Positions 16,597 through 25,698 are shown, counted from the stretch's first letter. The stretch: DNA of 64,000 nucleotides from Phycisphaerales bacterium (GCA_028289195.1 JANQQR010000007.1:62001-126000); one strand, 5' to 3'. The notes: generated by a model from the letters alone, not told the origin. Numbers and translations are program-made.

Positions 16597-19392
16597 ATGT
16601 CGAGCACAACCAGACAGTGCGGCAGCAGCAAGGTGCGGGTCCGGGGCCGGCGTGCGCAGCGCGAGCGCGGCGTGTCGGGCATCCTCGCGATGATGTTCCT
16701 CGTGCTGTTCAGCTCGCTGGCGGTCGCGATGGCCGCCGTGAGCCAGGGCAACCTGCGCACCGCCGACACGCACCAGCGTGTCATCCGTGCCCAGGGCGCC
16801 GTGGACTCTGCGCTGCTGCTGGCCGAGGCACGCCTGTCGAACGCCGCCCGGCGCTTCGTCGTGGCTGAAGGCGACATCACGCCGGGGTACGCGCTCCAGC
16901 TCTGGAACGGCACGTACGCCAGCGATCCGCCCGTGACGGTCCTGCCGCCGGCGGACGGCATGTCCGAGGCCGGCCTGCCCTCGGGCATGGCCCAGGCGCT
17001 GCGGAACATCAACGCGGCCGACGCGTCGTCGAACATCGCGACCGGGATCACGCTCGGATCGCCGCCCACCGGCTGGGTCCGCAGCGATCCGATCGGGCTT
17101 CACCGCGACGCGCAGGGCAACATCGTCACGGCGGTGCAGGTCGACTACCTGCCGCCGGATACGCTCGGTCGCGTGCTGGTCGTGGCGACCGGCTACGAGT
17201 GGGACTACATCCGCAGCAGCTGGGTGACGCGCACCGCGCAGCAGTACTTCAACATGGTCAAGGCGCTCGACCACGCGATCATCGCGCCTTCGCGCATCAT
17301 GATCGGACGCAACGTCCAGGTCGATGGCCCGCTTGGCATCCGCTACAACAGCGCCGCGCTCGACACGCTCGACGGCCCGCCCCTGGTGACCCGCAGCGAC
17401 TTCTACGGTCTCGACGCCGACCTCGACGCCAAGCTCGACGCCTTCTACACGGCGATCCTCGCCGATGACGTCGACGGCGACAACCGCCTGCGCGAGGGCC
17501 ACGTCGTAGAGGGCGCGAACGTCGCGACTCTCAACACGAGCGACTTCGACGGCGACGGGAACGGCGACTCGGCGTTCATCGACGGGTCCCGCGACGAAGC
17601 GATCGATGACTTCGACGTGTTCATGAGCCACTTCGATTCGAACGGCGACGGACAGGTCGTGTGCTCCTCGACGCTCACCGCCGGCACGCCCAACGCGGCC
17701 CGCCCCGTCGAGTTCACGCTCGACGACCGTTTGGCAGAGCTCATCGACTCGGGCAAGCCGGATCGGAACGGCAACGGCCTGCGCAACGGCGACCTCGTCA
17801 ACGGCACGTGGGACTTCACCACGTTCGAAGACAACAACGGCGACGGCACGCTCAACGCCGGCGACCTGGACCTGGACGATCAGGCCCTGGGGTACCGCGA
17901 CGGCGTGATCGACTACCGCGACCGCTACCGCAAGGTGCGCGGCGCTGTGTACATGCGGGCCGCGCGCACGGACTGGGAGGCGGCCGACGACGGGACCGGG
18001 ACAGCGGTGGGCGACTACCAGCAGTTCCTCGAGGGCCCCCTCGGCGAGCAGGGCGATCTCGCGCCCCTTCTCTTCGAGGCGGACGACGCCGAGATCCCGC
18101 CGGTGACCCAGGACAGCTTCGCGACCGCCGCGCAGCTCATGGCGGATTTCCACAGTGAGTCGGGCGTGTCGTCCCTGCCGTTCGACACGCAGGTCAGCAA
18201 CGCAAAGGGCGGCGGCTGGACGCCGACGCGCGTCGTCGAATCGACGCCGTACGGCTCGCCTTCCCCCGCGGACTGGTACTCGCGTCCGGTGTACGACAAC
18301 ATCGTGTTCCGGAACGTGACGATCCCCATGGGCACGAACGCACTGTTCCGCAACTGCACGTTTATCGGCGTGACGCGTGTCGAGGCCTTCACCGACAACA
18401 CGCATCCCTCGTGGGTGTTCTACGGCGAGGAGCAGCGCGACCCGATCACCGGCGCGCTCAGCCTGGTCTACCCGCCGCCGCCCGCGGCGAGCGATGCGCA
18501 GCTCGACAAGAGCTACACCGTGCCGACGGCGCCGAACTACGCGTCGCTGCCCGATCCCCTCGAGGTGAACGTCGACGTCGACGGCGACACCTTCCTGCCC
18601 GACACCGTCTACAACACGAAGCTGCTGGCCAACAACATCCGCTTCGACGACTGCCTGTTCATCGGATCGATCGTCTGCGACAAGCCGACCAACTACACGC
18701 ACATCCGCAACAAGCTGCAGTTCACCGGCGCGACGGTCTTTTCCGATGTGCACCCCGATTTCCCGAGCGACCCGGCGCTGAACATGACGTCGCAGGAGCT
18801 CGCCATCGCGCAAACCAGCTCGCTGATGGCCCCCCACTACTCGGTCGACATCGGCACGAACAACTCGCCTCAGGCGCAGGACGTCCGCCTCCAGGGCGCC
18901 GTCATCGCCGGCGTGCTCGATGTCCGCGGCAACGCCTCGATCCGCGGCGCGCTGCTGCTCACGTTCGAGCCCGTCTACGGCACCCCGCCGCTCGCGCAGT
19001 ACGGTGTCGCGATCGGCAACCCATCACAGTTCAACGTAACGCTCGGGTACTTCGGGCCGCAGGACGGCGATGAAGAGGGCATCAACCTCACGTCGCTCAC
19101 CGATCTCGACGGCGACGGCAACCTCGATATCGGGTGGGACTCGGCGCGCGACGCGGCGGGCACCCTGGTCGAGCTGACGACGCTCCCCGTGCAGGACTCG
19201 TGGTTCGACGGCCTGCCAGACTCGGACGCGGACCCCGCCCAGCACCACCGCCGGGCGATCCAGTTCAACGGGTTCGGGAAGATCCGGCTCGAGCTGGATC
19301 GCGACCTCGTGCTCCCCGACGGGCTCGAGGCCCCGATGAGCTTCCGGCCCGATCCCGAGACCTACCAGGAAGGCCGCTTCACAGCCCCGTGA
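16597..19392 (+). CDS. Giant PilX-like pilin protein with calcium-binding-type loops
   Basis: 931-residue protein with an N-terminus like PilX/GspK assembly proteins: a basic leader, then VSGILAMMFLVLFSSLAVAMAAV, with no Glu at position 5. The start at 16597 is set by AAGGAG 6 bases upstream; an earlier ATG at 16537 would add 20 residues. The middle carries several EF-hand-type loops (FDGDGNGDS, FDSNGDGQVV, DNNGDGTLNAGD, LDGDGNLD). The remaining sequence suggests a beta-helix or beta-sandwich ('VDGPLGIRYNS', 'LFRNCTFIGVTRV'). PilX proteins are normally under 200 residues, so this is a pilin-type anchor joined to a large extracellular domain. A tip adhesin akin in role to PilY1, which is not seen here, is my inference. 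Confidence 0.72.
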   Translation: MSSTTRQCGSSKVRVRGRRAQRERGVSGILAMMFLVLFSSLAVAMAAVSQGNLRTADTHQRVIRAQGAVDSALLLAEARLSNAARRFVVAEGDITPGYALQLWNGTYASDPPVTVLPPADGMSEAGLPSGMAQALRNINAADASSNIATGITLGSPPTGWVRSDPIGLHRDAQGNIVTAVQVDYLPPDTLGRVLVVATGYEWDYIRSSWVTRTAQQYFNMVKALDHAIIAPSRIMIGRNVQVDGPLGIRYNSAALDTLDGPPLVTRSDFYGLDADLDAKLDAFYTAILADDVDGDNRLREGHVVEGANVATLNTSDFDGDGNGDSAFIDGSRDEAIDDFDVFMSHFDSNGDGQVVCSSTLTAGTPNAARPVEFTLDDRLAELIDSGKPDRNGNGLRNGDLVNGTWDFTTFEDNNGDGTLNAGDLDLDDQALGYRDGVIDYRDRYRKVRGAVYMRAARTDWEAADDGTGTAVGDYQQFLEGPLGEQGDLAPLLFEADDAEIPPVTQDSFATAAQLMADFHSESGVSSLPFDTQVSNAKGGGWTPTRVVESTPYGSPSPADWYSRPVYDNIVFRNVTIPMGTNALFRNCTFIGVTRVEAFTDNTHPSWVFYGEEQRDPITGALSLVYPPPPAASDAQLDKSYTVPTAPNYASLPDPLEVNVDVDGDTFLPDTVYNTKLLANNIRFDDCLFIGSIVCDKPTNYTHIRNKLQFTGATVFSDVHPDFPSDPALNMTSQELAIAQTSSLMAPHYSVDIGTNNSPQAQDVRLQGAVIAGVLDVRGNASIRGALLLTFEPVYGTPPLAQYGVAIGNPSQFNVTLGYFGPQDGDEEGINLTSLTDLDGDGNLDIGWDSARDAAGTLVELTTLPVQDSWFDGLPDSDADPAQHHRRAIQFNGFGKIRLELDRDLVLPDGLEAPMSFRPDPETYQEGRFTAP

Positions 19393-19427
19393 CGGTCGCA
19401 TCGACGAGACCAAAGGAGCCAACGGAT

Positions 19428-20126
19428 ATGGCGCGCTCTGCACTCAGCCCACTGTTCCGGCGCCGCGCTCGCGGCCTGAGCCTGATCGAGATGCTGATCG
19501 CCCTAACGATCAGCGCCGCTCTGCTTACCGCTGCGCTCGTGGCTCTGAACGCGATGTTCAAGGGCTACAAGCAGACGACCGAGTCGGCGTCTACGCACGT
19601 GGTCAGCCGCATCGTGATGTCGCGCCTGCAGGGGATGATGCGCACCGGTGAGGACTTCGGCCCGGTTCCGGCCCAGATCCTCGACAGCAATCTCAACCCT
19701 CTGGCCAGCGACTACTTCGAGTTCGTCGGGGAGAAGGACGCGTTCGGCGATCCGGTCGAGCTGGTCCGGATCGAGTACCGCTACCCCGGCGAGGCCGCCG
19801 GACGCCTGCTCACCTGGTCGGCGTCGAACGGTGTGCGCCCGCTTGACCCCGCGAACCCGCCCGCGCCGGGCCCGGGGGAGCTTTGGTTCCTCCTGTACGA
19901 CGCGACGACGAACCCGCCGACGCTGCTCCAGGAGAATCCGCTGATCAGCGGTGTGCGGGTGGTGACGTTCACGATGGCCTACGACATCGGGCCCCAGCTC
20001 GTGCGCGGCTCGATCGACATCACGATCGAGCCCAACGACTCGGAGGACTTGACCGTGGGCATCGAGGGCGAGATGCAGACCTTCCGCCTGGTCGCGAGCG
20101 CCGCTCCCCGCACCGGCGCCGACTGA
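19428..20126 (+). CDS. Minor pilin, PilW/GspJ-like
   Basis: Pilin-like protein of 232 residues. The start at 19428 follows AAAGGAG and gives a basic leader, then ARGLSLIEMLIALTISAALL, the type IV prepilin signature with Gly-Leu at the cleavage site and Glu at mature position 5. The length and the C-terminal beta-rich region resemble PilW or GspJ minor pilins. It begins 36 bases after the giant PilX-like gene. With the PilV-like gene at 15800 it forms a V-X-W-like set, as in minor-pilin operons of other bacteria, although sequence similarity beyond the N-terminus is not obvious. Confidence 0.7.
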   Translation: MARSALSPLFRRRARGLSLIEMLIALTISAALLTAALVALNAMFKGYKQTTESASTHVVSRIVMSRLQGMMRTGEDFGPVPAQILDSNLNPLASDYFEFVGEKDAFGDPVELVRIEYRYPGEAAGRLLTWSASNGVRPLDPANPPAPGPGELWFLLYDATTNPPTLLQENPLISGVRVVTFTMAYDIGPQLVRGSIDITIEPNDSEDLTVGIEGEMQTFRLVASAAPRTGAD

Positions 20127-20243
20127 GCCGGATTACCGGACCATGCCGGTGCGTCCGATGGGCGCGGGTTCGCGGACGCGCCTCAATCCGTGCGCTGTTC
20201 GCGACGATGCTCTTCTCGGAACCTCTGATCCGGGGAAGGCGCC

Positions 20244-20645
20244 ATGTCCATCGATGATTCCGGCCTGACGATCCGCAAGACACGCCGCCGCGTGATCGGC
20301 GTGAACGGCGATCTGGCTCTCTCAGACGATCACGCTCGCCTGGTGAAGCTCAGCTCGGCTGTGCGCGCCCGCGAGGGCCGCTTGCCCTGCACGGCCGTCG
20401 ACATCAGCGAGGGCGGCATGGGGGTGCTCTGCGAGTGCTTCCTCCCCCGGCGCTGCCGGTGCGACATCAGGCTGCTGAACCCCGCGAACCCCGACGAACC
20501 GATCTTCACGGCGCGGATGCGCGTCGCCCGGCCCCAGATGGTCGACCGTCGCCCGGGCTACCAGCTCGGGCTGATCTTCGATGAGGACGGATCGGTGTTC
20601 GCCGAGCGCCTGCAGCGCTTCATGACACTGATCGACGAGATCTGA
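20244..20645 (+). CDS. PilZ-domain protein
   Basis: 133-residue cytoplasmic protein that appears to be a single PilZ domain. PilZ domains bind cyclic di-GMP or partner proteins and often regulate pilus ATPases (family knowledge). The second PilZ motif D.S..G is clear as DISEGGMG near residue 58. The first motif (R...R) is replaced by a run RAREGR with different spacing, so nucleotide binding is not assured. The end of the domain has 'YQLGLIFDED', matching the usual 'G..F'. It precedes pilB by 32 bases, which suggests that it acts on that ATPase. The start ATG at 20244 has 'GGGGAAGGCGCC' upstream. Confidence 0.78.
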   Translation: MSIDDSGLTIRKTRRRVIGVNGDLALSDDHARLVKLSSAVRAREGRLPCTAVDISEGGMGVLCECFLPRRCRCDIRLLNPANPDEPIFTARMRVARPQMVDRRPGYQLGLIFDEDGSVFAERLQRFMTLIDEI

Positions 20646-20677
20646 CGCGAGCCAACGGATACGAAGGAGCCGGAGCC

Positions 20678-22387
20678 GTGCTGCAACGCGAGGAATACCT
20701 GGTCCGCGACCTGCTCGAGGCGGGAGTCATCGAGGAGTCCTCTGTCGAGCGCGCCAAGGTGTACGCAGGGAACGAGGGAGTTTCGATCACGCGGGCGCTC
20801 GTCGACACCGGCGCGACCGCCATGCGGGAGATCGCGATCGCGCAGGCCTCGATGTACGAGTGCTCGTTCGTCGACCTGGACAACTACGACATCGACCTGA
20901 AGCTGGCGGCGAGGCTGCCCAAGCAGATCGCGCAGAAATACACCGCATTCCCGCTGTTCGACATCGAGGGCGTTGTGACTGTCGGCATGGCCGACCCGAT
21001 GGACTTCAAGGCGGTGGACCAGATCCGCGCGCGCCTCGGCGACGAGATGACGTCCGTGCTGTGCGAACCCGCGGCGCTCGAGAAGCTGATCGGGCGGGCC
21101 TACAGCCTCATCCAGGACGGCGCCGACGCCGGACGAGCCGCCAAGGAACCGACGCGATCGAACGACCTCACGACCGGCGAGGAGCCGATCGTCGCGGCGG
21201 TGCGCGAGATCGTGGCCGGCGCGATCGACGCCGGGGCGAGCGACATCCACCTGAGCGCCGACCAGGAGAACCTGCACCTGCGCTATCGCGTCGACGGCGT
21301 GCTCTCCGCCCAGCAGGGTCCCGCGCTGTCCATGCACGGCTCGCTCGTCCGGAGGATCAAGGTGCTCGCGAACCTCGACCTCACGCAGACACGCAAGCCC
21401 CAGGACGGCAAGTTCCGCTACTCGCACGAGGGCAAGGAGTACGACCTGCGCTGCAGCATCGTCCCGACGATCTGCGGCGAGAGCGTCGTGATCCGCGTGC
21501 TCAAGCCCGACGCTTCATTCGCGGGATTCGATCAGCTTGGGATGAACGACCGGGTGCGCGAAGAGTTCCAGGCGGCGCTCACGAAGCCCCACGGTCTCAT
21601 CCTCGTCACCGGCCCAACGGGCTCGGGCAAGACCTCGACCCTGTACACCGCGCTGCAACACCTCAACACGCCCGACCGGAACATCATGACCGTCGAGGAC
21701 CCGGTCGAGATCCGCATGCCGGTCGTCCGCCAGACTCAGGTCAACCCGGAATCCGGGCTGACCTTCGCCGATGCGCTCCGCGCGCTGCTGAGGCAGGACC
21801 CCGACGTAATCCTCGTCGGCGAGATCCGCGACGAGGAAACCGCCCACATCGCGGTGCAGGCATCGATGACGGGGCACCTCGTGCTGACCACGCTGCACAC
21901 GAACGACGCCGCGGGCGCCATCGACCGGCTCCGCGACCTGGGCGCGCCGGCGTACGCCATCGCTGGATCGGTGCTGTGCGCGATGGCACAGCGCCTCGTG
22001 CGACGCGTGTGCGACCAGTGCGCCGAGGAGTACACGCCGAGCCTCGAAGAGCTGCAGGCGCTGGGGATCTCGGGCGCGGGTGAGGGCTCGTTTAAGCGAG
22101 GGGCGGGCTGCCCGGCGTGCTCGGGCTCGGGCTATTCCGGGCGCCTCGGTGTCTACGAGCTGATGCCGATGTCGCAGGAGCTCCAGCGTCTGATCCACGC
22201 GGGGGCCGGACCGGTTGATCTGCGCAACGCCGCCCGGCGGGCGGGCGCCAGGACGATGCTGGAAGACGGCCTCGACAAGGCGCGCGCCGGCCTCACGACG
22301 CTGGAAGAGCTGATGCGCGTCCGGGCGACGATCTCGGAAGACACCGATGAGGGCGGGACGGAGCAGTTCGCCCGCATGTCTGCGTGA
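20678..22387 (+). CDS. pilB: Type IV pilus extension ATPase PilB
   Basis: PilB/GspE-family ATPase of 569 residues driving pilus assembly. It starts with GTG at 20678, preceded by AAGGAGCCGGAGCC. The N-terminal GspE-type domain (about 1-150) opens LVRDLLEAGVIEESSVERA. Then come SDIHLSAD, Walker A GPTGSGKTSTLYTAL near residue 310, Walker B (DVILVGEIRD), the His box (LTTLHTND) and a four-cysteine zinc element (CDQC...CPAC) near residues 444-475. These place it with PilB/GspE rather than PilT. The GTGA overlap with the next gene couples it to a PilC-like protein. The PilZ gene lies just upstream. Confidence 0.92.
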   Translation: MLQREEYLVRDLLEAGVIEESSVERAKVYAGNEGVSITRALVDTGATAMREIAIAQASMYECSFVDLDNYDIDLKLAARLPKQIAQKYTAFPLFDIEGVVTVGMADPMDFKAVDQIRARLGDEMTSVLCEPAALEKLIGRAYSLIQDGADAGRAAKEPTRSNDLTTGEEPIVAAVREIVAGAIDAGASDIHLSADQENLHLRYRVDGVLSAQQGPALSMHGSLVRRIKVLANLDLTQTRKPQDGKFRYSHEGKEYDLRCSIVPTICGESVVIRVLKPDASFAGFDQLGMNDRVREEFQAALTKPHGLILVTGPTGSGKTSTLYTALQHLNTPDRNIMTVEDPVEIRMPVVRQTQVNPESGLTFADALRALLRQDPDVILVGEIRDEETAHIAVQASMTGHLVLTTLHTNDAAGAIDRLRDLGAPAYAIAGSVLCAMAQRLVRRVCDQCAEEYTPSLEELQALGISGAGEGSFKRGAGCPACSGSGYSGRLGVYELMPMSQELQRLIHAGAGPVDLRNAARRAGARTMLEDGLDKARAGLTTLEELMRVRATISEDTDEGGTEQFARMSA

Positions 22388-23589
22388 GCGCCGCCCGGTT
22401 CGAGTACAGCGCGACCGACGCCGCCGGGCAGAAGAAGCGCGGGTTCGTCTCTGCGCCCGGGAAGGCGGAGGCCTACCGGCAGCTGACGACCCAGGGGTTG
22501 ATCCCGATCAGGATCAAGGCCGCCGACGCGGGGCGCCTGCGCCGCGGTCGCAGCCGCGTGCCGATCTCGGAGATCACGCAGTTCACGCGCGAATTGGCCG
22601 TGCTGCTCGAGGCGGGCGTGCCCGTCGTCGACGGCATCCGGGGCATCGCCGAGCAGACCCACAACCCGCGGGTGCGCGCGGCGACCATCGAGATCGCCGC
22701 CGACATCCAGGCCGGTTCGACGGTGAGCGACGCGCTGGCGAAGCACTCGTCGATCTTCGGCGACGTGTTCGTCGAGACCGTCCACGCCGCCGAGCGGAGC
22801 GGCAACATGGTGCGCATCCTCGAGGACCTCGCCGAGATGCTGGACGCCCAGGCCGAATTCCAGCGCCAGATCAAGCGGGCGCTCACCTACCCGGTTCTGG
22901 TGACCGTGACGTTATCGATCGCCGTGGCGTTCCTCCTGGCGTTCGTGGTGCCGAAGTTCGCCGAGCTCTTCGAGCGCCGGGGAGTGGAACTCCCCCTGCT
23001 CACGCAGGTCCTCATGTACGTCGGGACGGTGCTCCGGTCCTACTGGTGGGCTCTTGCCGCCGGCGCGGGCGCGGGCTGGCTGTTCCTCCGCAAAGGCGGG
23101 CGTGCGCCTTACGCCCGAGAGCTTTCGGACCGATTGCTCCACAGCGTCCCCCACCTCAAACAGGTGCTGGTGGGGACCGCTGTCGCCAGGTTCGCGAGAG
23201 TCTTTGGGCTATGCATCGGATCAGGACTGCCGCTGTCGGACTCGCTGGAGCTGAGCTCTCGTTCTACGGGACGCCCGCTCCTGGAGCGCGACGTGCGCTC
23301 GCTGATCGAGGGCGTGCACTCGGGCGACAAGCTCTCGACCCGTCTGGACGGGTGCGACTACTTCCCGAGCTTCGCCAAGCGGATGATCGCTGCGGGCGAA
23401 GAATCCGCCCAGCTGCAACGCATGTGCGGGATCATCGCCAAGCACTACGACAGAGAGACGTCACACATCGCAACAACGGCGGCAGCGATCATCGAGCCGC
23501 TTCTGATTGTCGTTCTCACCGGGGCCGTGCTGATCGTCGCGCTGGCGATCTTCGTGCCCATGTGGGATCTGGCCGGTTTGGTTGGTTGA
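22384..23589 (+). CDS. pilC: Type IV pilus platform protein PilC (second copy)
   Basis: GspF/PilC-family inner-membrane protein, 401 residues. The start is GTG at 22384, overlapping the pilB stop. It begins SAARFEYSATDAAGQKK, the family's 'F.Y.A.D..G'. Both halves carry the GspF domain: TRELAVLLEAGVPVVDGI in the first, and RVFGLCIGSGLPLSDSLELS with MIAAGEES in the second. Membrane segments lie near residues 175-195 and 375-400. It is the third family member in the window and is directly coupled to pilB, so it is the more likely partner of that ATPase. Confidence 0.92.
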   Translation: MSAARFEYSATDAAGQKKRGFVSAPGKAEAYRQLTTQGLIPIRIKAADAGRLRRGRSRVPISEITQFTRELAVLLEAGVPVVDGIRGIAEQTHNPRVRAATIEIAADIQAGSTVSDALAKHSSIFGDVFVETVHAAERSGNMVRILEDLAEMLDAQAEFQRQIKRALTYPVLVTVTLSIAVAFLLAFVVPKFAELFERRGVELPLLTQVLMYVGTVLRSYWWALAAGAGAGWLFLRKGGRAPYARELSDRLLHSVPHLKQVLVGTAVARFARVFGLCIGSGLPLSDSLELSSRSTGRPLLERDVRSLIEGVHSGDKLSTRLDGCDYFPSFAKRMIAAGEESAQLQRMCGIIAKHYDRETSHIATTAAAIIEPLLIVVLTGAVLIVALAIFVPMWDLAGLVG

Positions 23590-23599
23590 TTGGTTGATT
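23576..23599. repeat. Short tandem repeat at the 3' end of the second pilC
   Basis: A run of GGTT units including two back-to-back copies of GGTTGATT (23584-23599) spans the pilC stop codon and lies upstream of the pilin gene. It is the only simple repeat of this kind that I noticed in the pilus locus. Confidence 0.6.
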
Positions 23600-23671
23600 G
23601 AACGGAACGGAGTCCGCGTCTCTGTGACCATGATCAAGCGGGCGCAGCTGATTCGAAACGGAGTCAATGGA

Positions 23672-24160
23672 ATGATCACCTCACGCATGTCTCACAGGGG
23701 CGCTCGGGCGTTTACGCTTATCGAGCTCATCGCGGTCATGGTTGTTCTCGCCGTGCTGGCGGGGATCGCCGTGCCCAAGTACTTCGACTACGCCGCCCGC
23801 GCGCGGTCGGCCTCGCTGCAGGGCTCGCTCGGCGGCATCCGCACCGGCGTTGCCAACTTCTTCGCCGACTCGAGCTTCAACGGCTCGGCGGCCTACCCGA
23901 CGTTCGCCGAGCTCACGACCACCGGCACGGTGATGCAGGAAGCCCTGCCCGCCAACCCCTACAACGGTCTGAACACGGTGCAGAGCGTCAACAAGGCCGC
24001 GGCCGACGCCCGCACAACGAGCAACCTCACGCAGTTCGGCTGGAACTACTACGTCGACAACTCGCTGACGCCCCCTGAGGCGCTCTTCTACGCCAACTCC
24101 ACCGACGCGACGACCGTCGCCGACGGCTCGGGCGGTTTCATCGACTCGAACGACCTCTGA
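23672..24160 (+). CDS. pilA: Pilin, PilA/GspG-like (probable major pilin)
   Basis: Pilin of 162 residues. The start at 23672 has GGAG eight bases upstream; an ATG at 23687 would also give a good leader. The mature N-terminus is AFTLIELIAVMVVLAVLAGIA, with Ala before Phe and Glu at position 5, then KYFDYAARAR as in many type IV major pilins and GspG. The length of about 145 mature residues fits a major pilin. The C-terminal part has 'NPYNGLNTV' and 'GWNYYVDNS', resembling the closing region of short PilA/GspG proteins, with no paired Cys. It heads the run of four smaller pseudopilin genes, so it could also be a second GspG. Confidence 0.75.
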   Translation: MITSRMSHRGARAFTLIELIAVMVVLAVLAGIAVPKYFDYAARARSASLQGSLGGIRTGVANFFADSSFNGSAAYPTFAELTTTGTVMQEALPANPYNGLNTVQSVNKAAADARTTSNLTQFGWNYYVDNSLTPPEALFYANSTDATTVADGSGGFIDSNDL

Positions 24161-24185
24161 TCCCCTCCCGGGCACGGAGCGCGTG

Positions 24186-24731
24186 ATGGCATCGGCACGT
24201 ACATGCCGGGTCGGCGCGCGCTCCTGCCGGGCGTTCTCGCTGGTGGAGCTCGTCATGGTGATCGGGCTCCTGTCGCTGATCTCTGCGACGGCGATCCCGA
24301 CACTGTCGTGGATGGCGGACGCCCGCGCCGGAGCGCTGCGCGACGAGTGCGCGCGTCAGCTGCGTCTCGCGCGGGCATCGGCGCTGGCCACCGGGATGCC
24401 GCACGGCGTCTCGTTCGACCTCGGGGCCGGGACCCTGACGCTCGTGCGGATCGAGTCCTCGGGCGCGAGCCCCGGGCCCGCCCTCGGGCCGACCGGTTCG
24501 CCAGTCGAGCCAGTTCGGCTGGGCTCTCGGTACGGGAGCCAGGGCGTCGCCTCAGTGATAAACGGTGACGGGACGTCGGGCGACGCGGTGCTCTGGTTCG
24601 GGTTCAAGGGAACACCCGAGGTCCGCAACGCCTCGGGCGTGGTTTCGGCGCCGTTCGCGCAGGACGCGGTCGTCACCGTCAGCGGCGGCGCCACCATCGT
24701 GGTGCGGAGAGTCACGGGGGCCATCGAATGA
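24186..24731 (+). CDS. Pseudopilin, GspH/FimT-like
   Basis: 181-residue pilin-like protein. The ATG at 24186 (GGAG six bases upstream) gives a basic leader, then RAFSLVELVMVIGLLSLISA, with Ala before Phe and Glu at mature position 5. The central stretch RLARASALATGMPHGVSFDL resembles the GspH/FimT motif 'LRSEAIKR...V....'. It lies 25 bases after the pilin and overlaps the next gene by ATGA. With the three following genes it repeats the H-I-J-K/X order of the secretion operon at 1-7.9 kb. Confidence 0.72.
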   Translation: MASARTCRVGARSCRAFSLVELVMVIGLLSLISATAIPTLSWMADARAGALRDECARQLRLARASALATGMPHGVSFDLGAGTLTLVRIESSGASPGPALGPTGSPVEPVRLGSRYGSQGVASVINGDGTSGDAVLWFGFKGTPEVRNASGVVSAPFAQDAVVTVSGGATIVVRRVTGAIE

Positions 24732-25195
24732 CCGGACGCCGCGCTTTCACGCTCCTGGAGACGATCATCGCGATGGTCATGATCTCGATCGCGCTGCCCC
24801 CGATCGTCGCGCTGATGCACGACGCGTCCCGGGCGCGGATCGACGCCGCCAACGCCGAACGCGCGTCCTGGCTGGCTGCCGCGGTGATGGAGCACATCTG
24901 CGCCGACGTCGCCAGCGCGGACGCATCGCTCGGGCCCGAGGCGCTCGCCGACTCGAGCGCCTATCTGACCACGCCCGTCACCGGGTTGAACGCACGCCTG
25001 CAATCGCTCGCGACGTTCTACGCCGGCTGGGGGATCTCCTACAGCGTGACGATCAGCGGGCTGGTATCGAGCGACGGCACCGTGAGCGGCGACGCGGACC
25101 TGGACGTGTTCCGCTCGGTCGAGGTCGAGGCAGCGTTCCCTGATTCGGGCGGCACCCGGAGCGTGAATGTCGCGAGGAGCTTCGCGATCCGATGA
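24728..25195 (+). CDS. Pseudopilin, PilV/GspI-like
   Basis: 155-residue pilin-like protein starting MTGRRAFTLLETIIAMVMIS at 24728, in ATGA overlap with the GspH-like gene. Ala precedes the mature Phe, and Glu is at position 5. Length and the short leader fit GspI/PilV. Downstream it overlaps the next gene by ATGA, so the four are almost certainly translated together. The body is beta-rich without a motif I can name. Confidence 0.7.
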   Translation: MTGRRAFTLLETIIAMVMISIALPPIVALMHDASRARIDAANAERASWLAAAVMEHICADVASADASLGPEALADSSAYLTTPVTGLNARLQSLATFYAGWGISYSVTISGLVSSDGTVSGDADLDVFRSVEVEAAFPDSGGTRSVNVARSFAIR

Positions 25196-25698
25196 ACCGT
25201 CGCACCCGCATCAACGCATTCACGCTCGTCGAGTTGCTCGCCACGCTCGCGCTGGTCGGTGCGCTGGCGGGATCGGCCACGCCGCTGGTGCTCCGGCTCG
25301 CCGACGCGCACCACGCCGCGGTTTCCCAGCGGGATCAGGCAGAATCCGTGGGCGCCGCGATGGAGCGGATCGCGCGGTTCGTGCGCGAGATCCCGCGCGT
25401 GGCTGCCGAGAGCGACGAGGTCGCGATCGCCAGCGCTTCGGCGTCGAGGTTTGAACTCAGCTCCGGCGACAGCCTGGAGCTGACCGGCCAGACGCTCTGG
25501 CTCGTCGAAGACGGTGCGGCGGCCTCTCCGCTGCTCCAGGGAACCACGGTGTTCGAACTCGCGTTCATCGGCGGAGACGGGACGACCGACACGTCGGGCG
25601 ATCTCGGCCAGACTCAGCGTGTTGATGTGCGCATCGCGACGGGGGACTTTGAGCTCCGGTCGAGCGCGTTCATCCGCGTGGCGCGAGGAGACGAATGA
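25192..25698 (+). CDS. Pseudopilin, PilW/GspJ-like
   Basis: 168-residue pilin-like protein starting at the ATG at 25192 that overlaps the previous stop. The signature is INAFTLVELLATLALVGALA, with Ala before Phe and Glu at position 5. The segment around ERIARFVREIPRV is like the helical linker after the N-terminal helix in GspJ/PilW ('M..L...LR'). The C-terminus is beta-rich. It overlaps the PilX/GspK-like gene by ATGA. It is shorter than a usual GspJ (about 190-240 residues). Confidence 0.7.
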   Translation: MNRRTRINAFTLVELLATLALVGALAGSATPLVLRLADAHHAAVSQRDQAESVGAAMERIARFVREIPRVAAESDEVAIASASASRFELSSGDSLELTGQTLWLVEDGAAASPLLQGTTVFELAFIGGDGTTDTSGDLGQTQRVDVRIATGDFELRSSAFIRVARGDE

